Origin: a virus
Length of the DNA: 23,899 nucleotides
IMG/VR virus record: IMGVR_UViG_3300042691_012319
Span: 1-23,899 of that record
Direction: 5' to 3' (one strand)
Shown here: one piece after another, positions 7,191 through 16,018 of the stretch
Layout: each line of letters starts with the position of its first letter
Position numbering within the stretch: position 1 is the stretch's first letter
Position numbers and translations under genes: made by a program
The notes under the pieces: generated by a model
What the model was told of the DNA's origin: nothing
The model's input: only the letters and a program-made list of their open reading frames with translations
Database searches by the model: none

Positions 7191-7630
7191 ATGTTACTGT
7201 CTCACTCAAGACCACTGGTCTAGATGCCTACAAGGCGAATCTAGGCAAGATCACTATGATTGTGGGTAAAGCTGCGGCAGACGTTGAAGCCAACGCTAAA
7301 ACCAGTATTGCCATGAGTAGCGGGCATTACAAGGAATATAAATCAAAACGTGGTGATGACAAGATTCACTGGTCAAGCCCTCCCGGTTCACCACCTAATA
7401 GCGATACGGGCTTCCTTGCTAATAGCATCACTCACGCGATGCAACTAGATAGAAGCAAGGGTGTATCTGCAACGGTCAAGGCTGATGCAAAGTACGCAGT
7501 ACCGCTTGAGCTTGGATGGACTTCTAATGGTGGCAACTCTGTACCTGCTAGGCCGTTTATGGAACCGGCGCTCATGGCTATTAGACCAGTCTTTGTTCGT
7601 GCGCTTAGAAACGTTTTACGAGGCCAATAA
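7187..7630 (+). CDS. HK97 gp10-like head-tail connector / minor tail protein
   Basis: A 147-residue protein with the HK97 gp10-family pattern. A helical N-terminal half with 'KAAADVEANAKTSIAM' is followed by 'SPPGSPPNSDTGFLANSI', a surface loop typical of the family, and the C-terminal 'ELGWTSNGG' and 'VPARPFMEPAL' motif. These proteins join the tail to the head-completion complex. The start is GTG at 7187, overlapping the upstream TGA as GTGA; the ATG four bases later is out of frame. The 3' end couples to the next gene by TAATG. Confidence 0.85.
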   Translation: MNVTVSLKTTGLDAYKANLGKITMIVGKAAADVEANAKTSIAMSSGHYKEYKSKRGDDKIHWSSPPGSPPNSDTGFLANSITHAMQLDRSKGVSATVKADAKYAVPLELGWTSNGGNSVPARPFMEPALMAIRPVFVRALRNVLRGQ

Positions 7631-8106
7631 TGTCGTACGAAATCCCGACTATAGATCAATGGATTTATGAAACATTAACGGGTGATACTACGCTCGCTGA
7701 GTTGCTTGCGCCTGATAACAAGCCGGGCGGTTATCAGATGGGTATTTACAATAGTGTTGCGCCTCAGATTGACCCTATAAGCCGCAAGCAGGTTCAAGTG
7801 CCTTACGTGGTCTTTTCGTCTACATCGCAGACCGTGGTAGAGCGTAGCTTGTGTAATGGCAGATTCCTCACCGACAGCGGGTATCGGATTACCGTGTGGG
7901 ATACTGCAAGTGGAGCCGTGAGCATGGCGAGAGCGCAAAACATACTAGCAAGGATTGATACTCTGCTCGATGGGCAGACAGTAACAAGCACAACGCCAGA
8001 CCTGTTTTGCACTCGCGATGTAGCCGGACAATCCTTTGTTTTGTCGGAAGGTGGTCGGACTGATGTTGCCGTAACCGCCACGTACATCATTCAGTCTGTG
8101 GAGTAA
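7630..8106 (+). CDS. tail terminator protein (DUF3168-like)
   Basis: A 158-residue protein placed between the gp10-like gene and the tail tube gene, where tail terminators are normally found. Recognisable features are the N-terminal helix 'WIYETLTGDTTLAELL', then 'QVPYVVFSSTSQTV', the central 'TDSGYRITVWDTASGAVSMA' and a helix 'AQNILARIDTLLDG', ending in a strand 'VAVTATYIIQSV'. This order matches the DUF3168/gpU-type fold, whose hexamer caps the finished tail tube. The gene also contains an internal copy of the GTGGGATACTG core (about 7892-7902), encoding V-W-D-T; this copy is probably incidental. Start overlaps the upstream stop by one base. Confidence 0.78.
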   Translation: MSYEIPTIDQWIYETLTGDTTLAELLAPDNKPGGYQMGIYNSVAPQIDPISRKQVQVPYVVFSSTSQTVVERSLCNGRFLTDSGYRITVWDTASGAVSMARAQNILARIDTLLDGQTVTSTTPDLFCTRDVAGQSFVLSEGGRTDVAVTATYIIQSVE

Positions 8107-8109
8107 CTT

Positions 8110-8556
8110 ATGCCAACACCTATTCTAGTCAGCAACGCAATTGTAGAGATATCATTTGGAACCGATCCGCAGCTAGGCGCATCGCCTACGCCTGCATCGC
8201 CTTCCACTGGTTATACCTGCCAAGCAAAGAGCGTCCGTGCTTCCATCCAGTCGAGCACGATTGATATCTCTACCCTTTGTTCTACCGTCATTGAGACCCT
8301 TGAAACCCGTAAGACGGGTACGCTTGAGATTGAACTCTATGTGGACAAGACCACTGGCCCTATCTTCCGCGACAAGGTTGGTTACTTGTGCAAGGTTGAA
8401 ATCGACCTTGATGGTGCTGGAACAGTGGCATCTATGACCAAGGTCTACAATGGCTTGGTGACTGATGCGACAACTAACCTTACTCCTGGTGAAGTTAGCA
8501 CAGAGACTGCAACCATCACCCTTGGCGGATTCGGCTTCACAACGGTGGTTAGCTAA
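8110..8556 (+). CDS. major tail (tube) protein
   Basis: A 148-residue, beta-rich protein with the tail-tube pattern. 'YTCQAKSVRASIQSSTIDI' is followed by 'TGTLEIELYVDKTTGPIFRD', a helix-strand region, and the ending 'STETATITLGGFGF', like the 'v..t.t..v.G.p' ending of TP901-1/lambda gpV-type tube proteins. Location directly before the G/G-T frameshift pair and the tape measure gene supports this strongly. Three bases separate it from the upstream stop and the next gene begins in its stop codon (TAATG). A high-level product is expected. Confidence 0.85.
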   Translation: MPTPILVSNAIVEISFGTDPQLGASPTPASPSTGYTCQAKSVRASIQSSTIDISTLCSTVIETLETRKTGTLEIELYVDKTTGPIFRDKVGYLCKVEIDLDGAGTVASMTKVYNGLVTDATTNLTPGEVSTETATITLGGFGFTTVVS

Positions 8557-8942
8557 TGGGTTTGTCCCGCATTGATGCGCTGAAGCGGGAAGAAAAAACA
8601 GCCCTTGAAATCGACTTGTTTGAAGTAACCGGAGAGCATGACATCATCCGGTTCCGAGAACCAAGGGCTGCGGATCTTTTCCCTAATCCAGAACTCAAGC
8701 AGGAGATGAAAGTTGCCTTTCCTGAGTTTCCGGCGTTGATGTTGGATCAAGTGTGCTTACTTGGTAAGACCTACATAAAAGATGAAACCGATACTGAGGT
8801 ATCGCCTATTCGGTCTTTTGGTAGCCTTGCCCGTAACCACCGTGATGTGTTTCTTTTCATCTTTGCCAAGCACTGGGAGTACTTCCAACGTGGAACGGTA
8901 GATGAAGAGGTAAGTGAAGTAAAAAACGCCTCTACGGAGTAG
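8556..8942 (+). CDS. tail assembly chaperone, short form (gpG analogue)
   Basis: A 128-residue protein just upstream of the tape measure gene. It has the helix-rich, charged character of G-type chaperones: an N-terminal 'ALEIDLFEVTGEHDIIRFRE' strand region and a helical C-terminal half ('FLFIFAKHWEYFQRGTVDEE'). It is not thought to be part of the virion; it coats the tape measure protein while the tube polymerises. The stop TAG at 8940-8942 lies 13 bases after an A AAA AAC slippery heptamer, so a fraction of ribosomes bypass it to make the longer form. Role is assigned mainly from gene order and the frameshift site. Confidence 0.85.
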   Translation: MGLSRIDALKREEKTALEIDLFEVTGEHDIIRFREPRAADLFPNPELKQEMKVAFPEFPALMLDQVCLLGKTYIKDETDTEVSPIRSFGSLARNHRDVFLFIFAKHWEYFQRGTVDEEVSEVKNASTE

Positions 8943-9112
8943 CCGGAGAATTTCTCTACTACTCCGTGAACAGGTTAGGTCGGCATCCTTCCGAGCTTGA
9001 TTTATCAATCGGACAAGTGTACGAGGTTGTATGGGCTGGAAGGCATCAAGACAAGATGGAAGATGCACGGTGGGAAGCCCTCATCAAAAGTCTTCAAGGT
9101 AGGGTGCTATGA
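8556..9112 (+). CDS. tail assembly chaperone, frameshifted form (gpG-T analogue)
   Basis: Fusion made by a -1 ribosomal frameshift at 8921-8927. After 124 residues of the G frame, reading continues in the -1 frame from 8927 with 61 further codons (beginning R-L-Y-G-V and ending 'KSLQGRVL') to the TGA at 9110-9112. The expected product is 185 residues. The T-like extension has no start codon of its own and fills the otherwise unexplained 166-base space between the G stop and the tape measure start. Its stop overlaps the tape measure ATG (ATGA). In lambda the equivalent gpG-T recruits tail tube subunits to the tape measure complex. Not visible as a single open frame. Confidence 0.88.
8921..8967 (+). 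promoter_or_regulatory. programmed -1 frameshift signal: A AAA AAC slip site plus downstream hairpin
   Basis: The heptamer A AAA AAC (8921-8927) is in the correct register for the G frame (GTA AAA AAC). Six bases later a stem begins: ACGGAGTAG (8934-8942) pairs perfectly with CTACTCCGT (8959-8967) around a 16-base loop, and a U-G pair can extend it outward. The G stop codon lies inside the left arm. Slip sequence, spacing and stem all fit an efficient -1 signal. Confidence 0.9.
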
Positions 9113-10692
9113 CAGTCGCAGAACTCATTGTAAAACTATCGGCAGTAGGCGGTGACGAGGTCAAACGGAAACTCAACGAGACCGAAAAAGACCTAAAGAA
9201 AACCGCCAAGGCTGCCGAAGAAACTAAGAAGCCGTTTGAAGACCTTGAGATTGCTGGGATCAATGTTAGTACGGCCATAAAAAACGCTGGCAAAGCCTTT
9301 GCTTCCATTACGCCTGAGATGGCGATGATTGGCGGTGGGATTGGTATAGCAACCGTGGCGGTGGTTGGTTTCACAGCTGCAATGCTTGGTTTATCTACAG
9401 CATCCTACAAGATGCTTTTTAATAGCCGTGCGGCTGGTATTGAGTTTGAAGCCATGAAGGCACGGCTTGAAGGTCTGACGGGTTCCGCAACCAGAGCGCA
9501 GGAGATGCTTGCTTTGGCTGCTAAGGAAGCCGGGCCGTCGATGTTTACCACTCAGCAACTTGAGATGGCAATGGTGAACCTTGCTGCCTTTGGTCAGAAC
9601 GTTGAGCGCGTCCTTCCGATGATTACTAAACTTGGTCAGGCTATGGGAGCCGATCAAGAGAAACTCATGCAGTACGTTCGTGGTTTCAATATGCTCAAGC
9701 AAGGGCAACTTCCGGAACTCGAAACCATGGGTGCAATGGGTGTTAGTAAAGGTGACCTCACAAAGAAGGGCATCAAGTTTGATAGCCAAGGAAGCCTAAT
9801 CAGTTCGGCGGAAGTTACCATGTTGGCTTTTGAACGCATCATCAACGAGAAGTTCTCCGGTGCAATCAAGAAGTCAGCTGAAACCACACAGGCCATGGAG
9901 GCAACGATTACCGACTCCATGCAAATGATTCAACGAGCATTCGGTGAAACTACAAACAATGCCCTAAAGCCGTTCTTGATTAGCCTTGGTAGTATCTTCA
10001 AATCTATTGCAGATAGCCAGTTCCCTAAGTTATTTGCCGAGCAAATGATGAAACCTTTACAGGCTTTGGTTGGTGTAGGAGACAGCCTTAAATCTGTATT
10101 CTTAGATGTGTTGGCCACACTGGCATCTATTGCCAATGTAATCCCGCGCAATCTTACTAACCTCATTACTCAGTTTAGGGACATTCAAAAGGAAAAGAAT
10201 CTACTCACAAAGGCTGGGATGATTGGAGAACTTGCGTATAAGTTCACACCCGGTGGCATCATGGAAGGTGGCGTAAGTGAAGGCTACGCTTTCGCTGAAG
10301 ACTTCAAGAAGTTTAGACGCTCATTTGAAATGAAGAGACCGGGTGCAACAGTAAACGAAGCCCGTGCATTATTGCCTTTTGGTGCTGAGTCTAAAATCAA
10401 GGCTGATAAAGACAGTAAGGATGTCAAGAGTAACCTTCAGAAGATTGAATCCAATACCAAGAAATCAGCGGATCTACTTGACCTTAGACGGCAGACACTC
10501 GGTGGTGGTGAGATGGGCAGACTCGGCATTACGGGTGCTGAACTTGCAGGCATGGGCATGAACTACCGCAGTGAGATAACCAAGGTAAAACCAATCCGTG
10601 GAGACACCATGGTTACCCGTGGCATCAAGGACATGATTCAAAATAACATTCTGTTTGCCGTCAATGGTGGACAGGGAATGCCGGTACGCTAA
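9109..10692 (+). CDS. tail tape measure protein (short)
   Basis: A 527-residue, mostly helical protein that sets tail length and probably enters the cell envelope during DNA injection. The N-terminal 'LIVKLSAVGGDEVKRKLNE' coiled-coil start is typical, followed by lysine/glutamate-rich helices. A hydrophobic stretch, 'MIGGGIGIATVAVVGFTAA' (about 73-91), is a likely membrane-spanning part. Central segments such as 'QMAMGADQEKL'-like helices and 'AFGETTNNALKPFLISLGS' match tape measure proteins. Using about 1.5 angstrom per helical residue, it predicts a tail of roughly 80 nm. Start overlaps the G-T stop as ATGA; stop couples to the next gene by TAATG. Confidence 0.9.
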   Translation: MTVAELIVKLSAVGGDEVKRKLNETEKDLKKTAKAAEETKKPFEDLEIAGINVSTAIKNAGKAFASITPEMAMIGGGIGIATVAVVGFTAAMLGLSTASYKMLFNSRAAGIEFEAMKARLEGLTGSATRAQEMLALAAKEAGPSMFTTQQLEMAMVNLAAFGQNVERVLPMITKLGQAMGADQEKLMQYVRGFNMLKQGQLPELETMGAMGVSKGDLTKKGIKFDSQGSLISSAEVTMLAFERIINEKFSGAIKKSAETTQAMEATITDSMQMIQRAFGETTNNALKPFLISLGSIFKSIADSQFPKLFAEQMMKPLQALVGVGDSLKSVFLDVLATLASIANVIPRNLTNLITQFRDIQKEKNLLTKAGMIGELAYKFTPGGIMEGGVSEGYAFAEDFKKFRRSFEMKRPGATVNEARALLPFGAESKIKADKDSKDVKSNLQKIESNTKKSADLLDLRRQTLGGGEMGRLGITGAELAGMGMNYRSEITKVKPIRGDTMVTRGIKDMIQNNILFAVNGGQGMPVR

Positions 10693-13040
10693 TGGCTGGA
10701 CAGATGCGCGTAATCATGGACATCAGCGAGCCACGCCCATACAAGGGCAGGCTTGCTGTTGGTGCTGACGGTAGTACCTGGGACTATACAAAGTCTGAAA
10801 ATGTTTGGATTGATCCGTGTACATCTACGGTCATGCTCAAGCCTTTGCCGCTCACAACCGCATGGAAGTCCACCTTTACCGGAAACTACGCTAGATACGG
10901 CATCAGTGACTTTACAGGCACAGACATTGCTAAGTGGCATCAGTTGGCAATTTCAAAGAGCGTCAATGATAAAGGGCTGAAGCAGTTATCTACATCAACC
11001 CTACCAATCAACCTAACAACTGCACTACCGGCGAACTGCCCGATGTACTTCAAGTATTATCGGAACAGTGTGCAGGAATCTGGCGATGATACTTTCTTGG
11101 TACTTGGCTACAATGTCGGTGGTGGTGGTTCAGCACCGAACAACTTCAGTGTGCAGGTGAAGTTTAGAGACAACGGATCTATTGCAATCTTTAGGAATGG
11201 TGTACTCCAAAAGGAATACGACCGCTCCGGTTCAAACTTCAGTAGTGCTAGAACCTACACGAGCATATTCAACCCAGCGCAAAAGTACGTCAATGTATTA
11301 CTGATTCCTTTCCGTGGTCGTGAGCTTCTAATCTGGACCGATAATGGTACATGTCTCAGCCATACGTTTGAGAATCTTGACTACCCTAACGACATCGCAA
11401 CCGCACCAATCCTTCCCGCTGGTACGTTCTCGGTTACCGTGCCAAACGGAAAGATAACCTTCCAAGCGGCTCGATGTTACTTTGAACAATCGGGCTATAT
11501 CCTTGGAGCGCCTAAGGTATTCCGGTATGCACCGACTGTAGGTGATTGGAATACTCCAACTTTCCAGACGTATCATGAGTACTTTGGAGACGGGGCTACA
11601 TACCCAACCATTACCGCAACAATCGTTGAAGACACTGCCGGTTATCCTACTTTTGTCCCTAACGGCACTAAGAAGAATGTACGCATCAAGGTTGCCTATT
11701 CTGGGGCCTCAGGAGGCACAAACAGCGGGCTTTACTGCTCGGATGGATGGATGGACCCAGACTACAGCAGTACCGCTCTAGGGCATCAAGTAGACATTAC
11801 AACGGCTGTTGAGTCTCTTAGCCTGTCGTTAGGTGAAGATGGTCGCACGGGGCTTGATATGACAACCCGTGTAAAACGCTTGATTGACCTCGGAGTTTCA
11901 CAGCCAACCATTACTGGTGATAGACCGGTTGCGATTCAGCTGAAGTCAAACCACCCAACGAAGGTATGGGTGGATTTGTTCCGTGGAACTCTAAGCCCAC
12001 CAGAAATCATATATGAGCCCGGTGAAGGTGGTCCACAGTTCAGCCTGTTGAAGTTTACTGGTGAAGACCGCTTCGGTGACTTTGACGTTTCAATGTGCCA
12101 AGAGTCTATACCACTAGATGGTAACTCAATCGGTGAAGTGTTCTATAACATCATGCCGTTAGCAGGTTACGATCCAGCCGTATACCTACAGCAGAACCAC
12201 AGTAGTACGTTTACCATCCCTCAGAGCGCAGAGATATCTAAAGCTGGATATGCTTTGATTCCTAAACGTGGTGATTATCCCGGCGGTATCCTTCAAGGCT
12301 TCCGTGATACTTACCTTGCTAACTGGTTTATGGGTTGGAAGCCTACAGCCCTTGGAACTCCAGTCGGTGGTTACATGCTGGCTATCTCAGACCCGGCAGC
12401 GGTTGGCAATGATATTGCGGTAACCCTTTATCAGTCTACTTACGATGCCATTGCTTACGGTGGGTATACGGCAGCTCAGGGAGCAAAGCGTACCGTACGA
12501 AACATGAAACGGTACTTTGAAAGTCCGGAAGCAAACCAGATTGCGGTGATTGGTGCAGACCCTAAAACTAACCGATTACTTTATAACTTTACCTACGTCG
12601 ATGTAAACAGCCAAGACCCAACCTATGCACCCTCTGCAAGGCCTCAGAACTGGCGAGGAAGGCCGGTAGAGTACATCCTAAGTGAACCATCCCTAACCAG
12701 TCAAGCGGCTGTAGATCAGGCTGCTGAGCTGCTCGGTGAACGCTTAGTAAATGGTCGGCAGTTGATTGAGTGGGAGAGTGATTTACTAACCTATCAGGAT
12801 GTTAATGATCACCTAAACATCGTATGGGTTGGTGATGTGGTTGAGATTCTGGAAGAGTCAGACCCTGATAATCCACTAGACCCACCTGTGCAACTCGGCA
12901 CATATCAGGTTATTAGCATCCCGCAGATTCAGTTTGTAAAAGAGCAAGTTACAGACAACACGTTTACACTACGTCAATGTGTCTATAAAGGCATCTACAA
13001 GGCTGATGTAGACACGTACATCCCCGGACCCGGTGACTAA
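10692..13040 (+). CDS. tail hub / baseplate protein with lectin-like N-terminal region
   Basis: A 782-residue protein directly after the tape measure gene, where distal-tail and hub proteins lie. The first about 270 residues are beta-rich and include a stretch like a LamG/concanavalin fold ('FSVQVKFRDNGSIAIFRNG', then 'VLLIPFRGRELLIW'). The middle has 'ESLSLSLGEDGRTGLDMTTR', and the C-terminal third contains 'QAAVDQAAELLGERLVNGRQ' followed by 'LNIVWVGDVVEIL', resembling hub domains (gp27-like) that trimerise at the tail tip. No protease or lysozyme motif was seen. Family assignment is by general pattern and position. Both ends join neighbours by one-base TAATG overlaps. Confidence 0.65.
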   Translation: MAGQMRVIMDISEPRPYKGRLAVGADGSTWDYTKSENVWIDPCTSTVMLKPLPLTTAWKSTFTGNYARYGISDFTGTDIAKWHQLAISKSVNDKGLKQLSTSTLPINLTTALPANCPMYFKYYRNSVQESGDDTFLVLGYNVGGGGSAPNNFSVQVKFRDNGSIAIFRNGVLQKEYDRSGSNFSSARTYTSIFNPAQKYVNVLLIPFRGRELLIWTDNGTCLSHTFENLDYPNDIATAPILPAGTFSVTVPNGKITFQAARCYFEQSGYILGAPKVFRYAPTVGDWNTPTFQTYHEYFGDGATYPTITATIVEDTAGYPTFVPNGTKKNVRIKVAYSGASGGTNSGLYCSDGWMDPDYSSTALGHQVDITTAVESLSLSLGEDGRTGLDMTTRVKRLIDLGVSQPTITGDRPVAIQLKSNHPTKVWVDLFRGTLSPPEIIYEPGEGGPQFSLLKFTGEDRFGDFDVSMCQESIPLDGNSIGEVFYNIMPLAGYDPAVYLQQNHSSTFTIPQSAEISKAGYALIPKRGDYPGGILQGFRDTYLANWFMGWKPTALGTPVGGYMLAISDPAAVGNDIAVTLYQSTYDAIAYGGYTAAQGAKRTVRNMKRYFESPEANQIAVIGADPKTNRLLYNFTYVDVNSQDPTYAPSARPQNWRGRPVEYILSEPSLTSQAAVDQAAELLGERLVNGRQLIEWESDLLTYQDVNDHLNIVWVGDVVEILEESDPDNPLDPPVQLGTYQVISIPQIQFVKEQVTDNTFTLRQCVYKGIYKADVDTYIPGPGD

Positions 13041-15931
13041 TGGCAATCTATATTGACCGCGCAAGAACCAGCAGTGTTGGTGCGACAGCTACGTTTGATG
13101 TCAAGATACACGTATTCCCTGTGGATGTACCTACACCAGATCCACTTGATGATTACTTTCCCCAGTACTTCAATTTTGGTAGCAATCAACAGAGCGTTCA
13201 AGTCACTACGTTGTTTACGGCTAGTACGTCTGGCTTTGGTACAACATCGTGGACGTGGTCGGTTTACTTTAGGTGTGTCTGTAATAACGGATTTGGAACA
13301 ACCAACACCGTAAACCTTACTGTGCAGAGCGGTACAGGTACGGCAGCACAAGCACTAACAGGTATAAGCGTCAACATTGGTGCGGTGCTTGCAACCTATA
13401 CCGGTGAGGTCAACCAGTCAACGGTGTACTGGGATATCACACAGCCGACATTTGGTGGACCGGGTAGTGATTACCCAGACATTACATACAACAACTACGA
13501 AACCGCTAACGTAGGCGGTACGGCATTTGCGCGGGTTGTTATTCAAGGGCTTACCGCTTCAGCCTCTGGGGTTATTGGTACTGCATCAGCCATGACGCAT
13601 GACCTTAGGACGGCTTGGTTCTACAAGAACAATACAGGCGTGGCTAAAACCTTTACTATCGGTGGGCAGACTGTCAACGGTGTAAGCCTAGCATCGAGTG
13701 TGCCGGGGTACGCTCACAGCTACGCAGGACAATCTACAACAGCCACACAAAGCATTGTTCAAGGTATCAATAACCTCAATCCACATGCCATCGCTGAGGT
13801 TGTATCTAACTACACGCTCCGGCGCTTAGTACGCCTCAAGGGTCAAATTAGGAGCTACAACCTAAACTACTACGATGACTTGGATGTACGGATAACTGGC
13901 TTTGATATGCCTACCGGATACCGCGACATCGTGGCTACTGCTGGGCAGTTTCAAGAGGATGGGTCATCAGCCAAGTACAACGTTTCAGATACGCTTACAT
14001 CGGCAGGTGGAGCAACACAAAGCCAAAGCACCACGGTAGACACTACGCCGTCACAAATCTATGCAGACATCAAAGCATCAAGCCTAACGGCTCTGGGGGA
14101 TGACAGCACTAACACCAAGATGATGCTACGTGGTTGGCACTTCCCTGGTGCTTCAGTAATCCAAGCGGACGAGGTTGATGTTTCAACGGCATCCATTGCA
14201 GATACTAGAAGCTTCACCGCTCCCGGCTTTGGTTTGAACTCATACCGGTACATGAAGGTGCAGATAAAAGCACCATCCGGAACTACACATAACGGCACAA
14301 TAAGCGTTACCTACCAGCCCGGTAACCATACAAAGTCATGGGAAGTAAGCACTAACAGCGCAACCTTTATCGATGTCTACTTGGATTTGTGTAGCCCCCA
14401 AAACAAGACAAGCACACTGGATGAAACAGATCATCCTTACCCTAGGATGAATCCGCTTGACACTAATAGCACCAGTCAAATGGAGGATGGAGATTACTGG
14501 GGCGTAACCCGTATAACGCAGATTGCTTTAGGGCATACAGGCTTGGTGATGGGTGACATCAAGTTAGTAGTTCAGGGCGCTGATACTGACTACACAAAGG
14601 GCTACTGGATGCCTGCTAGGGCATGGAATAAACAGCAGTTCACAACGTATGGTGGAAACACATACACCACAAACCGGCACTTCTTAGCCGACTGCCAAGG
14701 TAACAGCATGACGGAGGAAGGTTGGGCAGTCTGGCAATCAAGCCCAGCCACTAATACCATCAGTACCATCGCTGACTTTGTTGGTGCTATGAATGCCGTA
14801 GATGGAACCGTAAAGCGCCATCAGGGCTATACAGCAAGCGCAAGCACACCGCTTGCTAGTGCTGGTTATATTCGGGATGGATACGCTAACAGCACGACCG
14901 GACACGCCTACTGGTTAGGCGGTACTACCTTCCGGACAATAGGTGGTTCTGCTGAGATAAAGAACTGGGTAGAGACAGACCAAAGCGATGACGGGCCAGA
15001 GGCGCAAGTTGCAGCACAAACGTACTTCCGCTCTATTAACGGTAACTTTGTACCGGATATCTTTGATGTCTTTGAACAGGACGATGCAGGGAGTCTATGG
15101 CTATCGATAGGCTCTGTATCCTACCAGCGTGGTCGTTCTCATGGGCTGGTACTTGCAACTGATGCAGATCCGCTTGAAGCGGAGACAGTGCAGCTCATAC
15201 TAGATTCAAATGGTTCGGTTCGTGGTTCAGGTGTATCTGATGTGATGGGTAGGTATTACACCGCCCAGCCTATGGGTTTAGGTCAAAAAAATCACAACAC
15301 CATATGCCTAGCGCAAAACTCAGGAGACCCTGACCCGCTCTACGATAACAAGTCCTATAGGTTTGTATTCAAGAATCCAGCACCAGTGGGTGATGTTTTC
15401 TCAGCTGATAGGAATCCTATCTACGAACACTTCTACGCGACGGTACAAAGCGGTGATGTTAGCCTATGGAGGGCAAACGGTCCACTCGGAACAGACTATA
15501 CCGAGACACCTACAACAATCACGGGAGTGACCGACCTTGCGATTCGATGCTTGAGGCGTGATGCTGACCTTGGAACAATCATCTTTACTCAAGAATCTAG
15601 CGGACTGAAACGATACTACACAAGCAATGATGGAGGCACGGTAAGCGTGGCAACAGTAATAAACTCGACCGGCTCACACCCTGCGCTAGTGGTTGATAAT
15701 CAAGGACAGGAGATCTACATCTGGCGTACATCTGGAAGTGATATCCAGAGCAAGATATTAGATGCCTCAGGAACCGTTGTAATGGCTGCTACGACCGTTG
15801 TAACAGGTAACGTGGCTAATGACTCAATATCGATATATGAGCGGCTAGATGACCTGTACATTGTTTACAACCATCAGAGCAATGGCATCACGGTTGTTAG
15901 GTCGGTGGATGGCGGTAGAACTTACGCCTAG
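13040..15931 (+). CDS. large distal tail protein (fibre/tip), with C-terminal BNR-like repeats
   Basis: A 963-residue, beta-rich protein and the last structural gene of the block. Thr/Ser/Gly-rich strands dominate. The final about 150 residues contain repeated strand-turn units such as 'YYTSNDGGTVS' and the terminal 'VVRSVDGGRTYA', which carry the S-x-D-x-G-x-T/S-x-like signature of BNR/sialidase-type beta-propeller blades. A tail-tip or receptor-binding role is inferred from size, position and this end. No catalytic residues of sialidases can be assigned. Starts by TAATG overlap with the previous gene. Followed by an 87-base gap that holds a strong hairpin and the endolysin ribosome binding site. 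Confidence 0.65.
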   Translation: MAIYIDRARTSSVGATATFDVKIHVFPVDVPTPDPLDDYFPQYFNFGSNQQSVQVTTLFTASTSGFGTTSWTWSVYFRCVCNNGFGTTNTVNLTVQSGTGTAAQALTGISVNIGAVLATYTGEVNQSTVYWDITQPTFGGPGSDYPDITYNNYETANVGGTAFARVVIQGLTASASGVIGTASAMTHDLRTAWFYKNNTGVAKTFTIGGQTVNGVSLASSVPGYAHSYAGQSTTATQSIVQGINNLNPHAIAEVVSNYTLRRLVRLKGQIRSYNLNYYDDLDVRITGFDMPTGYRDIVATAGQFQEDGSSAKYNVSDTLTSAGGATQSQSTTVDTTPSQIYADIKASSLTALGDDSTNTKMMLRGWHFPGASVIQADEVDVSTASIADTRSFTAPGFGLNSYRYMKVQIKAPSGTTHNGTISVTYQPGNHTKSWEVSTNSATFIDVYLDLCSPQNKTSTLDETDHPYPRMNPLDTNSTSQMEDGDYWGVTRITQIALGHTGLVMGDIKLVVQGADTDYTKGYWMPARAWNKQQFTTYGGNTYTTNRHFLADCQGNSMTEEGWAVWQSSPATNTISTIADFVGAMNAVDGTVKRHQGYTASASTPLASAGYIRDGYANSTTGHAYWLGGTTFRTIGGSAEIKNWVETDQSDDGPEAQVAAQTYFRSINGNFVPDIFDVFEQDDAGSLWLSIGSVSYQRGRSHGLVLATDADPLEAETVQLILDSNGSVRGSGVSDVMGRYYTAQPMGLGQKNHNTICLAQNSGDPDPLYDNKSYRFVFKNPAPVGDVFSADRNPIYEHFYATVQSGDVSLWRANGPLGTDYTETPTTITGVTDLAIRCLRRDADLGTIIFTQESSGLKRYYTSNDGGTVSVATVINSTGSHPALVVDNQGQEIYIWRTSGSDIQSKILDASGTVVMAATTVVTGNVANDSISIYERLDDLYIVYNHQSNGITVVRSVDGGRTYA

Positions 15932-15942
15932 AAGAAAGGGGT

Positions 15943-15979
15943 GGTGGGCAGCGAAGATGCAGAAGGGAGACTGCCCACC
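15943..15979 (+). repeat. perfect 9-bp inverted repeat between tail and endolysin genes
   Basis: GGTGGGCAG (15943-15951) and CTGCCCACC (15971-15979) are perfectly complementary around a 19-base loop. No T-run follows, so it is not a standard terminator. It may stabilise the 3' end of the tail mRNA, serve as an RNA processing site, or reduce read-through to the endolysin gene. Confidence 0.6.
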
Positions 15980-16018
15980 GGTGTCGGGAGATAAGATCGA
16001 CAAGGAGAATATATCACC

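Noticed and set aside
8590-8600. AAAAAAC run near the start of the tail chaperone gene
   Set aside because: The register is GAA AAA ACA, so it is not an X XXY YYZ slip site in the G frame.
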